DNA from: Parachlamydia sp. AcF125
Lineage (GTDB): Bacteria > Chlamydiota > Chlamydiia > Chlamydiales > Parachlamydiaceae
NCBI RefSeq assembly: GCF_018342475.1
Contig: NZ_JAEMUD010000003.1
Coordinates: 62,001 to 126,000 of the forward strand
DNA: 64,000 nucleotides
Direction of reading: 5' to 3'
Part shown: positions 45,084 to 54,779 of the stretch, one piece after another
Numbering within the stretch: the first letter of the stretch is position 1
Layout of the letters: each line of letters opens with the position of its first letter
Notes under the pieces: generated by a model
What the model was told of the DNA's origin: nothing
The model's input: the letters and a program-made list of their open reading frames with translations, nothing else
Database searches by the model: none
Made by a program: the position numbers and the translations under genes

Positions 45084-45578
45084 ATGGCAGTCCATGTGTT
45101 TGAGACAACTGCTCAAAAAACTTATGAATGGCTAAAAGATCTAATGAAACAACTTGGATGGAATAATGAAGAAAGAGCTTATCTAGCTTTAAAAGGCACA
45201 TTGCAAGCTTTAAGAGATCGTCTACCCGTGAATGTATCTGCAAAATTAAGCGCCCAATTGCCTATGCTAGTCAGAGGATTTTATTACGAAGGATGGAAAC
45301 CAGCCATTACTCCTGTTAAAGTAAAAACATCTCAAGAATTCTTAGATTTTGTGGCGGCTCATTTTAACAATACCACCTTGGCAGAAGATAACGTGGAAGA
45401 GATTGTACGATCCGTTTTTCAATTAATTTCCAATCATGTTTCTGCTGGAGAAGTGAATCATCTTAGACAAGCCTTACCTCTCCCCATTGCAGAGTTTTGG
45501 CCTTCTTCTGACCATCGCGAAACCCAAGAAATGGGAAGAAGTGAAACAAAGCAAGTATATAGGCAGCAAGAGTCCTGA
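45084..45578 (+). CDS. DUF2267 family protein
   Basis: 164 aa; AAAGGAGG seven bases before the ATG, among the strongest sites in the window. The pattern FETTAQKTYEWLKDLMKQL, ALKGTLQALRDRLPV, LSAQLPMLVRGFYYEGW and HLRQALPLPIAEFWP is that of DUF2267, a small all-helical cytoplasmic protein of unknown function found in many environmental bacteria. The strong binding site suggests high expression. Confidence 0.9.
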   Translation: MAVHVFETTAQKTYEWLKDLMKQLGWNNEERAYLALKGTLQALRDRLPVNVSAKLSAQLPMLVRGFYYEGWKPAITPVKVKTSQEFLDFVAAHFNNTTLAEDNVEEIVRSVFQLISNHVSAGEVNHLRQALPLPIAEFWPSSDHRETQEMGRSETKQVYRQQES

Positions 45579-45590
45579 TTTTGAAGTAAC

Positions 45591-45776
45591 ATGCCTATGC
45601 CAAAAGAGCAGATGTCTGACGGCTGGGGTTTTAATAGAAGGGTGAAGGAGCGCCTCTTAAAAGGTATGAGTAATCAGAGGAAGGCATTCCTAAGGCATAG
45701 AAAACGGACTTCCTCTCTTGGCTCTTTTTTAACTTGGATTATGGGATGTTTGTTTGGATTTACTATAAGAACATGA
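45591..45776 (+). CDS. Possible small basic protein with hydrophobic tail (61 aa)
   Basis: Starts 12 bp after the DUF2267 stop, on the same strand. It is Arg/Lys-rich for 45 residues (VKERLLKGMSNQRKAFLRHRK) shortened here to the motif RKAFLRHRK, then a hydrophobic end LGSFLTWIMGCLFGFTI that could be membrane-anchored. The ribosome binding site is weak. It could be a real second gene of the transcript or a chance frame. Confidence 0.35.
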   Translation: MPMPKEQMSDGWGFNRRVKERLLKGMSNQRKAFLRHRKRTSSLGSFLTWIMGCLFGFTIRT

Positions 45777-46152
45777 ATGGAAGTGAAATATCCCTCAAAG
45801 AAGAATCCGTACGAAAATCCTTTCACATTGGAAGGGATGCAAACAATGAATAGAAAAACAAAGACTATTCTCAGAATAGGTTTTGATCGTTTTGTCTTTT
45901 TAAATTATTTTTGATATTATCGAATAGAGGACTGTCTACTCGAAATTGGCCTAAGCTAGCTCCTTGCTCAATCGCATCCCAATCTTCCTCATGAAACTTA
46001 CAGCTCCTAACTTATAGTCCATAGTATATGTCCTCACAATCCTCGCTAAATGATTAAAAAGCTCAAAAGTAGCACTGATTTAAAATTTACTTTTTTGCAA
46101 TTATTTTTTTACTAACAAAAATAAGGTAAATAATAAAAAAAGAGGTGGATAG
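45777..46152 (-). other. Intergenic, with a gene remnant on the - strand
   Basis: At 45871-46011 on the - strand a 46-codon frame without a start reads CKFHEEDWDAIEQGASLGQF and RVDSPLFDNIKNNLKRQ to a TGA. An overlapping frame (MDYKLGAVSFMRKIG) precedes it, so the two may be parts of one frameshifted gene of unknown type. The rest is AT-rich and includes a GGTGGA site before the next gene. Confidence 0.3.
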
Positions 46153-46971
46153 ATGAATAATTTAGGGCCAAGTGTATTAGATTTTTTTGATGTATGGGAA
46201 GACATAAATGTTATCTATAAGTCACCCAAGATCACTGATATAAAAGATGCAAAATACGTTTTAATTGGTGAAGATCATTTAAACAGCCTTGCCCGAGCAG
46301 AACATTCGAAAATAATTGATCAAAATGTTGTGCCTGGAAGTATATTGCTTGTAGAGGGTTTCTCAGCCTTAATGGAAGTAAACGGAAAAAACCGAGAGAG
46401 TGCCTTACGCATGTATCAGATATCTGAATATGCTCAAAAAATGTTAACTGTTATTGGATGGGATCGATTTAATCATATAGCAAAACCAAGAAAGCATGTT
46501 TATGTATGCGATTATAATAAAGATTCTGGATATTCATCTGTTTCTTTGGATCCTGAAATATTGACTTTAGCAGATAAATTATCCCTATTAAAAGAAGCGA
46601 AATCTTATAAAAATGTTGAGTCCGAGGAATTTAAGAATTTAGAGGAGGTTATGAATTCAAGGGAAGAGGTCCTACAGGAAGCAAGGGAAAAATATGACGA
46701 AGAGATTGCTGAAACGTTTCCTATTAGAACCTCTGCTATGACTCATACGCTTAAAATGATAGAAAAGCAAAGATTACAAGGGAAAATAAAGGGCAAAGTT
46801 TTTCTTATTGCTGGGCGATCGCATGTACAAGAAAAAAAAACAATTAACGATCGAAGGTTCTCCCTTAATTCTTTATATGGTGAACTTCAATGCATTCCCG
46901 CGGTTGTTTTAGCAAGTAAAACTATTGATCGACCAAGAAGTGATTTAGAGAAACTCCTCGACAGGGGCTGA
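46153..46971 (+). CDS. TraB/ChaN/Tiki-like protein of unknown function
   Basis: 272 aa; AGAGGTGG lies before the ATG; no signal peptide. Residues ~35-70 (YVLIGEDHLNSLARAEHSKI ... ILLVEGF) and ~215-225 (VFLIAGRSHV) recall the GExH and late His motifs of the haem-binding-uptake/Tiki/TraB/EreA superfamily, often metal-dependent hydrolases. A helical insertion rich in Glu/Lys lies at ~145-195. Assignment to the superfamily rests on these two short motifs only. There are no functional neighbours. Confidence 0.45.
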   Translation: MNNLGPSVLDFFDVWEDINVIYKSPKITDIKDAKYVLIGEDHLNSLARAEHSKIIDQNVVPGSILLVEGFSALMEVNGKNRESALRMYQISEYAQKMLTVIGWDRFNHIAKPRKHVYVCDYNKDSGYSSVSLDPEILTLADKLSLLKEAKSYKNVESEEFKNLEEVMNSREEVLQEAREKYDEEIAETFPIRTSAMTHTLKMIEKQRLQGKIKGKVFLIAGRSHVQEKKTINDRRFSLNSLYGELQCIPAVVLASKTIDRPRSDLEKLLDRG

Positions 46972-47466
46972 AAGTTCTCAGAGTATGTCATTTTTGTTGA
47001 GTAATTGAAATTTCAGTCATTTTATTCTCCATTTTGAGAACCACAATAACTTTTTATCTCTTTCAGAACAACCAGCACCTTAGCTGGTTGCTTAACTTGT
47101 CACAAAAACAAAGCAAAAATTTTAGTTAACTGTCAATTATCAGAAAGGACGATTACAAATTGACCGCAATCTTTAAGCAAACCTCCCTTTGATGAAGATT
47201 AAAATGTATCCTTTCTTACGCTTATCTCCATGAAGATTTAAAGTATGCGGCCCCTCTTGCAAAAATATCCTCCAAATAGATGGATTAGCTTTAAAATTTT
47301 TGGTTGGAGAAGTTTAAGCATTTGCTCTATAAATGTTTTAGAGATAAAAATTTAAATTTTACACTTCCCGAGGAAATAAAAATTAAAAAATAGGTAAAAA
47401 AAATACAAGTAATGGAATCTCTCTGTAGGTTTTCGAAAAAATCAATTTTTAAAGTCAAAATTTATT
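46972..47466. other. Intergenic, no supported gene
   Basis: A 495-bp AT-rich stretch with one good hairpin (47069-47090). No binding site is visible before the next start at 47467. Confidence 0.5.
47069..47090 (+). terminator. Hairpin after the TraB-like gene
   Basis: CAACCAGC and GCTGGTTG form a perfect 8-bp stem around ACCTTA, 98 nt after the stop at 46971. The following CTTAACTTGT is only partly T-rich, so termination is possible but not certain. Confidence 0.4.
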
Positions 47467-50253
47467 ATGAAACTTCTCCTATTTATTTGTGTGCTGCTTG
47501 CAGCTGCATTTTTAATAACGTTTCAATTTTCCTCTTATAGTAAATCTCGTGAATCCTCTGCAGAAAGGACAGAAATGATCGATCATTTCCTTCAAAAGAT
47601 CCCCTCTCTTCCTAGATATGTAGAGGGAGGTTATTCTCCACTAGGACGCTCTCCTGTGATCGATGTACTCTTAGCTGATCCTCTTTATATGCCAAAATAT
47701 GCGGACGCGGTGTCAAAATTGATTAAAAACCATTCCCAGTTCAACCATGTTTTCTCATTGGGAACTTCCCTATTACTGGCCGGCGGAATTCCCATAACGC
47801 AGGTTAGTAGAGAAAAGATCCTCGCATTTCCCCGTAAAGTACCCGATCAATTTTTGCAAGCATTCCCCTCTTCTACTGCTCGGAAAATTTATGGCTACTG
47901 GGTAGCTTTTATGCACATCCAGCAAGAAGTGGAAACAATCTTAAACGTGCTCTCCGAAGAGGAAAAAAGCTGGATAAAAGAAAATTACAATAGATTTTTT
48001 TTTGGAAGCCAGGAAGAGGAGGCCGATTATGACTTTTTCACAACGGAGAGCCCTTATCCTTTAAAATTTTTTAATTTAGCTGCGCGAATAGACCTGGCAA
48101 AACTAGCGGATTGCGCAAGAAAATTAAGCCTGATCGCTGAGGATTTCTATCAATGTCGAGAAGAGTTCTCGCACGTTATTTTAGAAGAGGATTTTATCTG
48201 GGAAGAGAGCAATTTAAAGCTCTTTATTTCTCAAAAAAGTTATGCAACGCATAATGAAAACGCCGATTTTTTTATCGACCTAGGTGGATATAACACTCTA
48301 CACACAAATGCTGGGGGCACGGCAGGAGCGCGTTTACTAGCCTTGCACATCGATTTGAAAGGTCATAACACTTATCATGGCCAAAATTTTGTGCAAGGAA
48401 GCGGCTTTCTTGGGATAGGCATGCTTGTAAGCTGTGCTGGAAATAACGTCTACCACGCGAAGTCCTATTCTCAAGGGTGCGGATTTTTTGGGGTGGGCTT
48501 TTTGGTGAATTTAGCTGGTAATAATCGCTTTGTATTGAATTTTGGCGGGCAATCATTTGCTTTATTTGGCTCTTCGATATTGTGGAATAAAGAAGGGGAA
48601 AATGAGTATCTCGCAAACCAAGGAATGGCTCAAGCAGCTTCAAGCACCTTAGGAGTGGCATTCCTTATCGATAATCAAGGAGGCAGCTCTTATACTGCAG
48701 GAGTTTCGGGCAAAAGGGGAACAACACGCTATGGGGGAATCGGTCAAGGAGGATCCTCAGGAGTAAGAGCTGATCCATGGCTGAGCAATCCCAGCTTTTA
48801 TGGAGGGTTATCTTTTTTATACCTCGGAGGAGGCTTTAATAAACTTAAGACAGTTTGGCTTGGACAAGGCTCGGCCTATTTTCTAGGGGCGGGAATAGTA
48901 GTGGTAGAAGGCTCTCACAATATTTTTGAAGCTGATTATGACGCTCAAGGCCAAGGGCTTCATTTAGCTGCAGGACTGGTACTGAAAAAAGGAGAGCATG
49001 ACATATTTAAAGGAGGCTGGGGATCTTTAGGAGTAAGTGGAGACCGTTCAATAGGGATGTTGATTAGTATAGGAGGAAATAATCGCTATGAAGGGACTAA
49101 CCAAAGTATGGGATCCTCAAGAAAGCCTAAATCTGTAGGGGTTTTTATTCAACTGGGCGGCCAAAACACCTACTCCTTCCAAAAACTCAGCAACGCCAGC
49201 CTCCAATTTCCTCAATCCCCTAAAGAGTGGTCAAGTGCCCTTTTTTTAGAAGTTGGCAGAGATAGCTCCTATCCGGCCAACGTAGATGAATTCACAAGAG
49301 GAAATGATAAGCAATGGGGAATTGAAAATCACAGCCTAGGTATCTCTATCCCCTCTTTAAATGAACACTCCACAGAAGCCCTTTTTGCTAAATTTCACGA
49401 TTTCCCCCAAACCTCTTTCCTATTTGATCCTATCCATGGATGGCTGAGCAATACCTCTTATCAACCGCTCATTTACAAGCCAGAAGAGGCTCAAGATTTA
49501 GCTCAAGAAATTTTAAGGGCAAACTACGATAGAAGACGCCAAATTTATGAAACTCTCGATCTTATGCGCTTTAATGATCGAACAATCGAATACGATCTTT
49601 CCTATCTGCTACAAGATCCTGTCAATATCGCAGAAGATGCTTTTAATTATGCGGTCCTATGGGCCCTTCGAAATAAAGATAAAGCCGATCTTAAAGAGAT
49701 TAAAAAGGCTTTAAATTCAGAGAGCTTCACTTCCGAATACTCCAGAAAAATGGCTGTTTCGCTTGTCGGAACCTTTTGGACTCCCGACGCTACTCCTCTT
49801 TTGGCGTCTATCATGCTCAACGATCAGTCAGAAGAAATTCGCTATTATGCGGCTCTCTCTCTGGCCCTCCATTTATCTGCAGATTCAATAGGCATCTTAG
49901 AACAAGGTGTAAAAAGCGATTCCGAACTGGTTCGATATGCGATCGCTAAAGGATTGCAAGAAAGCCCCAATTCTTCTGCCTTAAGATTGGCTACTTCTTT
50001 ATTCCATGATGACAGTTTTTATGTGCGTAGAGCAGCTGGCTTAACAGCCATTTCTCTGGGCGATAAAAAAGGGGTGTCTGTTGTCTTAGCAACGCTTCAA
50101 TATGAAACTCTAGATACGGAAGACAACTATGGAAATAACATTTACAAACAGCTATCTACCTACTTAGGGGCCGATTTTGGACTCGACAAGCAGGCATGGA
50201 TCAATTGGTGGAACCAAGTAAAAGAGGATTTTCAACTCCCCCTTCACCAATAA
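47467..50253 (+). CDS. Large protein with Gly/Asn-Tyr repeats and HEAT repeats
   Basis: 928 aa. A membrane anchor or signal at ~1-20 points to the periplasm or cell surface. Residues ~258-565 hold about ten repeats of 27-35 residues built as hydrophobic-D-x-GG-x-N-x-Y followed by QG-x-G/A-G (for example LGGYNTLHTNAGG, LKGHNTYHGQNFVQGSGF, VSCAGNNVYHAKSYSQG), which would suit a beta-solenoid. Residues ~760-885 form HEAT-like helical pairs (SEEIRYYAALSLALHL, SELVRYAIAKGLQES, SFYVRRAAGLTAISLG). No enzymatic motif is seen. A role as a surface or periplasmic scaffold is an inference. It stands alone with no operon. Confidence 0.8.
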   Translation: MKLLLFICVLLAAAFLITFQFSSYSKSRESSAERTEMIDHFLQKIPSLPRYVEGGYSPLGRSPVIDVLLADPLYMPKYADAVSKLIKNHSQFNHVFSLGTSLLLAGGIPITQVSREKILAFPRKVPDQFLQAFPSSTARKIYGYWVAFMHIQQEVETILNVLSEEEKSWIKENYNRFFFGSQEEEADYDFFTTESPYPLKFFNLAARIDLAKLADCARKLSLIAEDFYQCREEFSHVILEEDFIWEESNLKLFISQKSYATHNENADFFIDLGGYNTLHTNAGGTAGARLLALHIDLKGHNTYHGQNFVQGSGFLGIGMLVSCAGNNVYHAKSYSQGCGFFGVGFLVNLAGNNRFVLNFGGQSFALFGSSILWNKEGENEYLANQGMAQAASSTLGVAFLIDNQGGSSYTAGVSGKRGTTRYGGIGQGGSSGVRADPWLSNPSFYGGLSFLYLGGGFNKLKTVWLGQGSAYFLGAGIVVVEGSHNIFEADYDAQGQGLHLAAGLVLKKGEHDIFKGGWGSLGVSGDRSIGMLISIGGNNRYEGTNQSMGSSRKPKSVGVFIQLGGQNTYSFQKLSNASLQFPQSPKEWSSALFLEVGRDSSYPANVDEFTRGNDKQWGIENHSLGISIPSLNEHSTEALFAKFHDFPQTSFLFDPIHGWLSNTSYQPLIYKPEEAQDLAQEILRANYDRRRQIYETLDLMRFNDRTIEYDLSYLLQDPVNIAEDAFNYAVLWALRNKDKADLKEIKKALNSESFTSEYSRKMAVSLVGTFWTPDATPLLASIMLNDQSEEIRYYAALSLALHLSADSIGILEQGVKSDSELVRYAIAKGLQESPNSSALRLATSLFHDDSFYVRRAAGLTAISLGDKKGVSVVLATLQYETLDTEDNYGNNIYKQLSTYLGADFGLDKQAWINWWNQVKEDFQLPLHQ

Positions 50254-51183
50254 AAGATTTTACAAAAAAATAAGTGAGATTTACCAATAAATTTTTTTAT
50301 TCAAAGGCTTATTCATTTCAACTTGATTTCTTGCATGCTTGGTGTACACAGCCGTTTGTGGCAATCCTTTTTAGGACAGCAATACGCTCACGCACCATCC
50401 TCATTAAATTAAGCGCTAAGCCTTTCTATCCGGGGTTTTATTTTTATATAGCCTAGCGAGTAAAATTACTCTACAGGCAGCTTTCAGGCATTTCAGCCCA
50501 CTTCGGGAGCGCCCCTCGATAAAAATGCCTTTTATAAGGTTGCAGGGCCATCTTTTTTCTTCGAGAGAAAATTTATGGATAAAGATAAAAAAATGCTTTT
50601 AGAATATGCTGAAGATATTCAAATTGTGGAAGAAAAATACCCTGACCTACGTATCCCATTAGCCGAGAATATTAAAATTAACGGTTTAGGTAAATGAATA
50701 AAAGGTGTCGAGCAGATTTGACTACCCTAAAACGCGACATGCAACCTTGGAATTAAAATGGCTATAGGGATTTTCTCCATCTAAAAAAGGGAAAAAATTC
50801 TCTTCACCTTTCTGGACCTGGAACTACTTCCTCTGTGTGAATCCATGCCCTCCGCAGCCCCTTTGAAATTCTAAGGAGGGTATGCTAGAGATTTCTAGAG
50901 ATATGAAAGACGGCTACCGAAGCAAAGCAAAAACCTAGGGCTTAGCTATAAAAATTTCATAGGTAAAGTCTCCTCCTTTTAACTCGCAAATCTGGGATAG
51001 AAAAGCTCCTCCTAAAATTTTTGCTCGTCTTGCATTCCTATTTGATGCATCGGGAGATTTGCCCCCACATATACGTCCTAAAAAAGCCTTCGGAACGAAA
51101 ACTATCCAAAAAAACTCCAGCTATTTTTCACAACTTAGTACAAAATTTTTCGATAAAATTATCCAATGAGAAACAGAAGCTTA
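50254..51183. other. Intergenic, with small open frames
   Basis: Nothing is securely supported in this 930-bp gap. A 40-codon frame is listed separately (50575-50697). An 18-codon frame at 50882-50938 has a perfect AAGGAGGG before its ATG but encodes only MLEISRDMKDGYRSKAKT. Confidence 0.4.
50575..50697 (+). CDS. Possible small acidic/lysine-rich protein (40 aa)
   Basis: ATG 50575 to TGA 50695-50697 encodes MDKDKKMLLEYAEDIQIVEE and 20 more residues. A GAGAG lies upstream at slightly long distance. Composition is coding-like; it may be a small gene or the N-terminal remnant of a larger one. Confidence 0.3.
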   Translation: MDKDKKMLLEYAEDIQIVEEKYPDLRIPLAENIKINGLGK

Positions 51184-52593
51184 TCACCTGATCTCTAACC
51201 TTTGATCCTCTCTGTCATTGTTTTGGCGAAATATTTCTCCTTTCGGATAAACGATGTAGGTAATAGATTGTGAGTTCAGAAAGGATAAATATTCTTTGGA
51301 AATAAATTCATTTTCGAGCGATCCAGTAAACAGAAGATCACACTTTTTATTTTGCTGATCGTGAAAACTGATTTCAACATATGTAGCCGGAAAAAGAACT
51401 TGCATCATTGCTTGGAAATGCGGAGCCCCATCTTCGCCTCTACGTTTAAGGCATGTAAGCGAAATTTTGCGATAAGGCCTAGAGGATTTTTCTACTGCAA
51501 AGGCTAGAGCCAAAATCAATGAATGTGATGCTCCTGCAAACTGGAGACTCGGAAGTCCTACTGTAAGTTCCTCTTTTTGTGGAAGTTGTTGAGTTAGGTC
51601 GCTAGCTAAACTATGAACAACCGAACGACGAGGGCTAAGTTCAATTGTAGCCATTTGTGGGCCAGAAAGAGTATCTTCTTTGCTAAAGCCTAACCCTAAA
51701 AATCCACTTACACTCAGACGACGATAAGCTTTCATGAGGTCTCCCGTGCAAGTGAGACGCTTATTGAAATCAAAAGTAAATAGAGAATCATAATCAACAG
51801 CAAGCACCGCAGAGTATCCGATTTTTTCTGCTGGTACTTCATCAATGTTTTTATAGGCTTGAATTTCGATTGAGGCTTCAGGATACTTGGCGAAAAATTT
51901 TCGGATCCTTTCAACTCGACCAGCATCGATGCCTATGGGATCAACACAGTCAATCGCGATCTTTTTGAACCCTTCCAGGACGAGCTTTTCTAAGGTAAGG
52001 AAGTCGGACATGAGTCCGCCGCTTCCCATACTGAGTAATTGAATGGGCTGACTTTTATCGAGCCGGCTATCGGCTAGGCGCTGAACAATGGCGTTTTCCA
52101 GATTATTTCTTCGAGGAGAATGGAAGCGATGAAACTCTCTTGTCTCCATGCAGGAGCATTCATATAAATTAAGTGGTGTAAATACGAGCACTCCGAAGCG
52201 TCGAGTGAGATCTAATACAAAACGGGCGGTTGAATGAACGTGCTCGAACATCTCGAATAGCTTGGGATGACAAGTTGGATTTTGGGAAATTTTCTGAACG
52301 CAAAAAGCCCTATAACTTTGTTCTTTCAAGCAAATAAGCTTTACAAGAAACCCTACCGCTGCAAGAGGTAGCTGGATGAAGGCTAATACCTTACGGGCGC
52401 CTCTCAGCACTCGATTCGATGAAAGAGGACCTACTTGTTGTTCGCCAACCTGCATCAAATTATTTTGAAGAACGAAGACTCGTTTGCCACCAAAAAGTAC
52501 TCTAGCAGGAGTTAGGAGCAAATCTCCTGTCCTTTCAAAGGCCGAGGGGGTATCCACTCGGGACGCAAGAAGAAAATTTGTAACTGGCTGCAT
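51184..52593 (-). CDS. Conserved-looking orphan protein, methyltransferase-like glycine motif
   Basis: 469 aa from ATG 52593 (MQPVTNFLLAS), chosen because a perfect AAGGAGG precedes it; the frame is open 17 codons further without support. A hydrophobic stretch at ~80-100 (VLAFIQLPLAAVGFLVKLIC) may be membrane-associated. Residues ~185-215 (PIQLLSMGSGGLMSDFLTLE) look like a SAM-binding motif I strand-loop-helix, followed by IDCVDPIGIDAGRVERIRKF, the place where motif II would hold the ribose. No catalytic signature beyond that. The name is therefore only a fold guess. It has no operon partners. Confidence 0.6.
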   Translation of the reverse strand: MQPVTNFLLASRVDTPSAFERTGDLLLTPARVLFGGKRVFVLQNNLMQVGEQQVGPLSSNRVLRGARKVLAFIQLPLAAVGFLVKLICLKEQSYRAFCVQKISQNPTCHPKLFEMFEHVHSTARFVLDLTRRFGVLVFTPLNLYECSCMETREFHRFHSPRRNNLENAIVQRLADSRLDKSQPIQLLSMGSGGLMSDFLTLEKLVLEGFKKIAIDCVDPIGIDAGRVERIRKFFAKYPEASIEIQAYKNIDEVPAEKIGYSAVLAVDYDSLFTFDFNKRLTCTGDLMKAYRRLSVSGFLGLGFSKEDTLSGPQMATIELSPRRSVVHSLASDLTQQLPQKEELTVGLPSLQFAGASHSLILALAFAVEKSSRPYRKISLTCLKRRGEDGAPHFQAMMQVLFPATYVEISFHDQQNKKCDLLFTGSLENEFISKEYLSFLNSQSITYIVYPKGEIFRQNNDREDQRLEIR

Positions 52594-53130
52594 GTTAAAC
52601 CTCCTTGTAGTCAAATACTTTGAATAGATAAACAGCAATGACAAAGTTTTTATTTTTCAAAAAACCGCTTTGATATTATTTTGATATTAATTTGTTATTA
52701 AACCTTAATAATTTATTCATTAATTTTATTCAATCTTGTTCGGGAAAGGTTAGAATTAGATCGAATTGGAAAATTTTTTGAGAGCGTAAGCGATAGGGCG
52801 TATTCTCAAGCTTTAATTTAAGCCAAAAAGGTTTAAAAGATGTAAGTAAACTTCTTGCCAAGCATCTACAAAGGGTAGAGTTGCCTTTTTCTCGGAAGTG
52901 GCTAGCAGGCTTTGCGAGTTTTATGGAGTTCATCCAGACAAATCCCCTCTTAACCTAGATTCTCGAGACGGTAAAAAAAAGAAAGAGATGAAGCATACGA
53001 ACCTTTAATTTGCCATTTAAAAGTTCTGTTTGAAGAGAGCAGAAAATGCTTCGAAGAAATGTAAATGGCGGTAGGGACTAAGAACGATGTAAGCTCCAAA
53101 TTCCCAGACTTTTGAAATTCAAGTTTAATT

Positions 53131-53166
53131 CAAAAAAAACTCTAATTATTTTTTTTAAATTAGAGT
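53131..53166 (-). terminator. Orphan intrinsic terminator on the - strand
   Basis: ACTCTAATT (53139-53147) pairs perfectly with AATTAGAGT (53158-53166). Read leftward, the stem is followed by eight T, a textbook terminator. No minus-strand gene ends just before it, so its gene was probably lost, or it protects the orphan gene downstream from read-through. Confidence 0.55.
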
Positions 53167-53381
53167 CGCTCTATTATGAATTTTTTAAGGATTATGTCTC
53201 TCTTTTACAAACCCTTGCACGAGATGACGCAAATGTCTTCATTTTCGAATCTTGCACCTTAAGCTGTATCAAATTGCAAGAACAGTCCGCCTAAATATTG
53301 ATCCTTCTTTTTTTACGTCCCTTCTGAACTGCAAACAAGCTAGTGAAATTCTTTCAGCTCAACGCGCTACCTCCCTTTGGA

Positions 53382-53560
53382 GCCGCTCGCGCTAGAAAAA
53401 TCTTCGAAAGTTCTGAAGCGGAAGAAAAACGTCCATTGTTGAATTTCGTATTTCCGAATTTAAAATTAGAGGGGAAACTTTACTCATACAGGCCTATGAG
53501 CGGTTTGCTATTATAGTGAATTATAAGGAGCGTCCAAAAGAGTGGGGGCGATTGGACGGT
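53382..53560 (+). pseudogene. Copy of the serine-recombinase 3' end plus part of tRNA-Tyr
   Basis: These bases match 55951-56130 (GCCGCTCGCGCTAGA..., then GAAGAAAAACGTC, then CGTCCAAAAGA) with indels that destroy the frame. The match continues into GGGGGCG-TTGGAC, the last bases of the tRNA-Tyr gene (12 of 14 equal). It is the expected scar of integration or deletion at the tRNA, and with the copy at 56.1 kb it brackets the island. Confidence 0.7.
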
Positions 53561-53683
53561 TTCAGAACTTTTCGATGGGAAAATTTCTCTATGTCCAATA
53601 CACTCATTTCAAAAATTCGACCTAGGAATGTGATTCATGTCTAATGGAGAAATAATCTTTTACACTACAGAAGAAGGAAAAAA

Positions 53684-54184
53684 ATGGAAAATAAAGACTT
53701 TGTAATAGAAAGAACGTTTAATGCTTCTCGTGAGCTGTTATTTAAGGTTTGGACCGAGCAAAAACATATCGAAAAATGGTTTGCTCCAAAGGGTCTGACA
53801 GTTCAGTACTTAAAGTTTGAACTGAAGCCAAACGGTGTCGCGCATTATTACATGTCATCACCTGATGGACACAAAATGTATGGCAAAGTTGTTTATAAAG
53901 AAATCTCACCGACAACAAAAATAACTTACCTCCAACACTTCTCAGATGAAAAAGGCGGTATTACTTCTCATCCCATGAGTTCTACGTGGCCAAAATCAAT
54001 CCTCACAACCGTTCTTTTTAACGAGGAAAGTGAAAATAAAACCAAGATTACTCTAACCTGGACTCCAGTCGACGCATCAAAAGAAGAAATGGAAGTTTTC
54101 GTCAAAGCAATAGCGGGAATGACTCAAGGGTGGAATGGAACATTTGAATCTCTTGACGGCTATTTGAACGAACATAGTTTTTGA
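53684..54184 (+). CDS. SRPBCC/AHSA1-domain protein
   Basis: 166 aa; GAAGGAAAAAA lies before the ATG. The signature FVIERTFNASRELLFKVWTE, HIEKWFAPKG and the C-terminal GMTQGWNGTFESLDGYL identify the activator-of-Hsp90-homology-1-like (START-like) fold. Bacterial members bind hydrophobic ligands; the ligand here is unknown. It lies inside the island between recombinase remnants and may be cargo. Confidence 0.9.
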   Translation: MENKDFVIERTFNASRELLFKVWTEQKHIEKWFAPKGLTVQYLKFELKPNGVAHYYMSSPDGHKMYGKVVYKEISPTTKITYLQHFSDEKGGITSHPMSSTWPKSILTTVLFNEESENKTKITLTWTPVDASKEEMEVFVKAIAGMTQGWNGTFESLDGYLNEHSF

Positions 54185-54361
54185 TTGTCATACAATTTTC
54201 GTCTACTAATCTCTTCATATTGGAGCCCAGCGAATAACCCCATACGAATTAAGCTAAGGAATTAAGATTTTTAAAATAAAATTTTATAGTTTTTTTTTAA
54301 GAAATGAGAGCAAAAAAAATTCCCCATCGAGACCCTACTAGAGGCCAAGGTGGAGAATAAG

Positions 54362-54655
54362 ATGCAAGAACTAATGTTTATTGGTGGTGGTATTGCAAAT
54401 GACTGGAAAGACCCGCAAGAAGAGGTTTCTTTTTATAAAGGTTATGGAAATACTGGTATTAATATTTCAATCTTAGCTTATTTATAGGCACGAAAGAATA
54501 GTAGAAGATATTGCTGAGTATGAATAAGCTCTACTTCTGGCAATCTTTGACAATATCCATAAAAATAGATCAGAAATGTACAAACAATTTATCAGTATGT
54601 TTGATTCCCAAGGGGTAGTAGATATAGCCTTTAAAACTGATTGGTTATACCTATA
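54362..54655 (+). pseudogene. Decayed small gene
   Basis: ATG 54362 opens a 41-codon frame (MQELMFIGGGIANDWKDPQE...). The coding sense then continues in another frame (RHERIVEDIAEYE, stop, ALLLAIFDNIHKNRSEMYKQ, FISMFDSQGVVDIAFKTDWL) to TAG. One frameshift and one stop separate parts of what was probably one ~95-codon gene. No family is recognised. The remainder of 54185-54779 holds only AT-rich sequence and the promoter of the HTH gene. Confidence 0.4.
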
Positions 54656-54779
54656 GGCTTAAAATAGACAAATAAATGCATTTAAGGCATAAATTTTTTC
54701 TATTTTTATGCCACGGGGGCATAACTTTCGTTGATTTATATTTTATATGTGCTATATTCAGATTCCATGAGGTGAATTT

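Larger units (their letters stand above)
52594..53683. other. Intergenic, AT-rich, with island-edge debris
   Basis: The left part (52650-52740) is very AT-rich and holds the promoter region of the orphan gene. 52740-53380 shows only short, unsupported frames. A strong minus-strand terminator (53131-53166) has no gene upstream of it. A recombinase fragment (53382-53560) marks the edge of the tRNA-linked island. Confidence 0.5.

Noticed and set aside
50274-50456. Plus-strand 60-codon frame after the large repeat protein
   Set aside because: No binding site; aromatic-rich random-looking sequence.
52730-52933. Minus-strand frame of 67 codons
   Set aside because: No binding site and no recognisable protein; it lies in island-edge debris.
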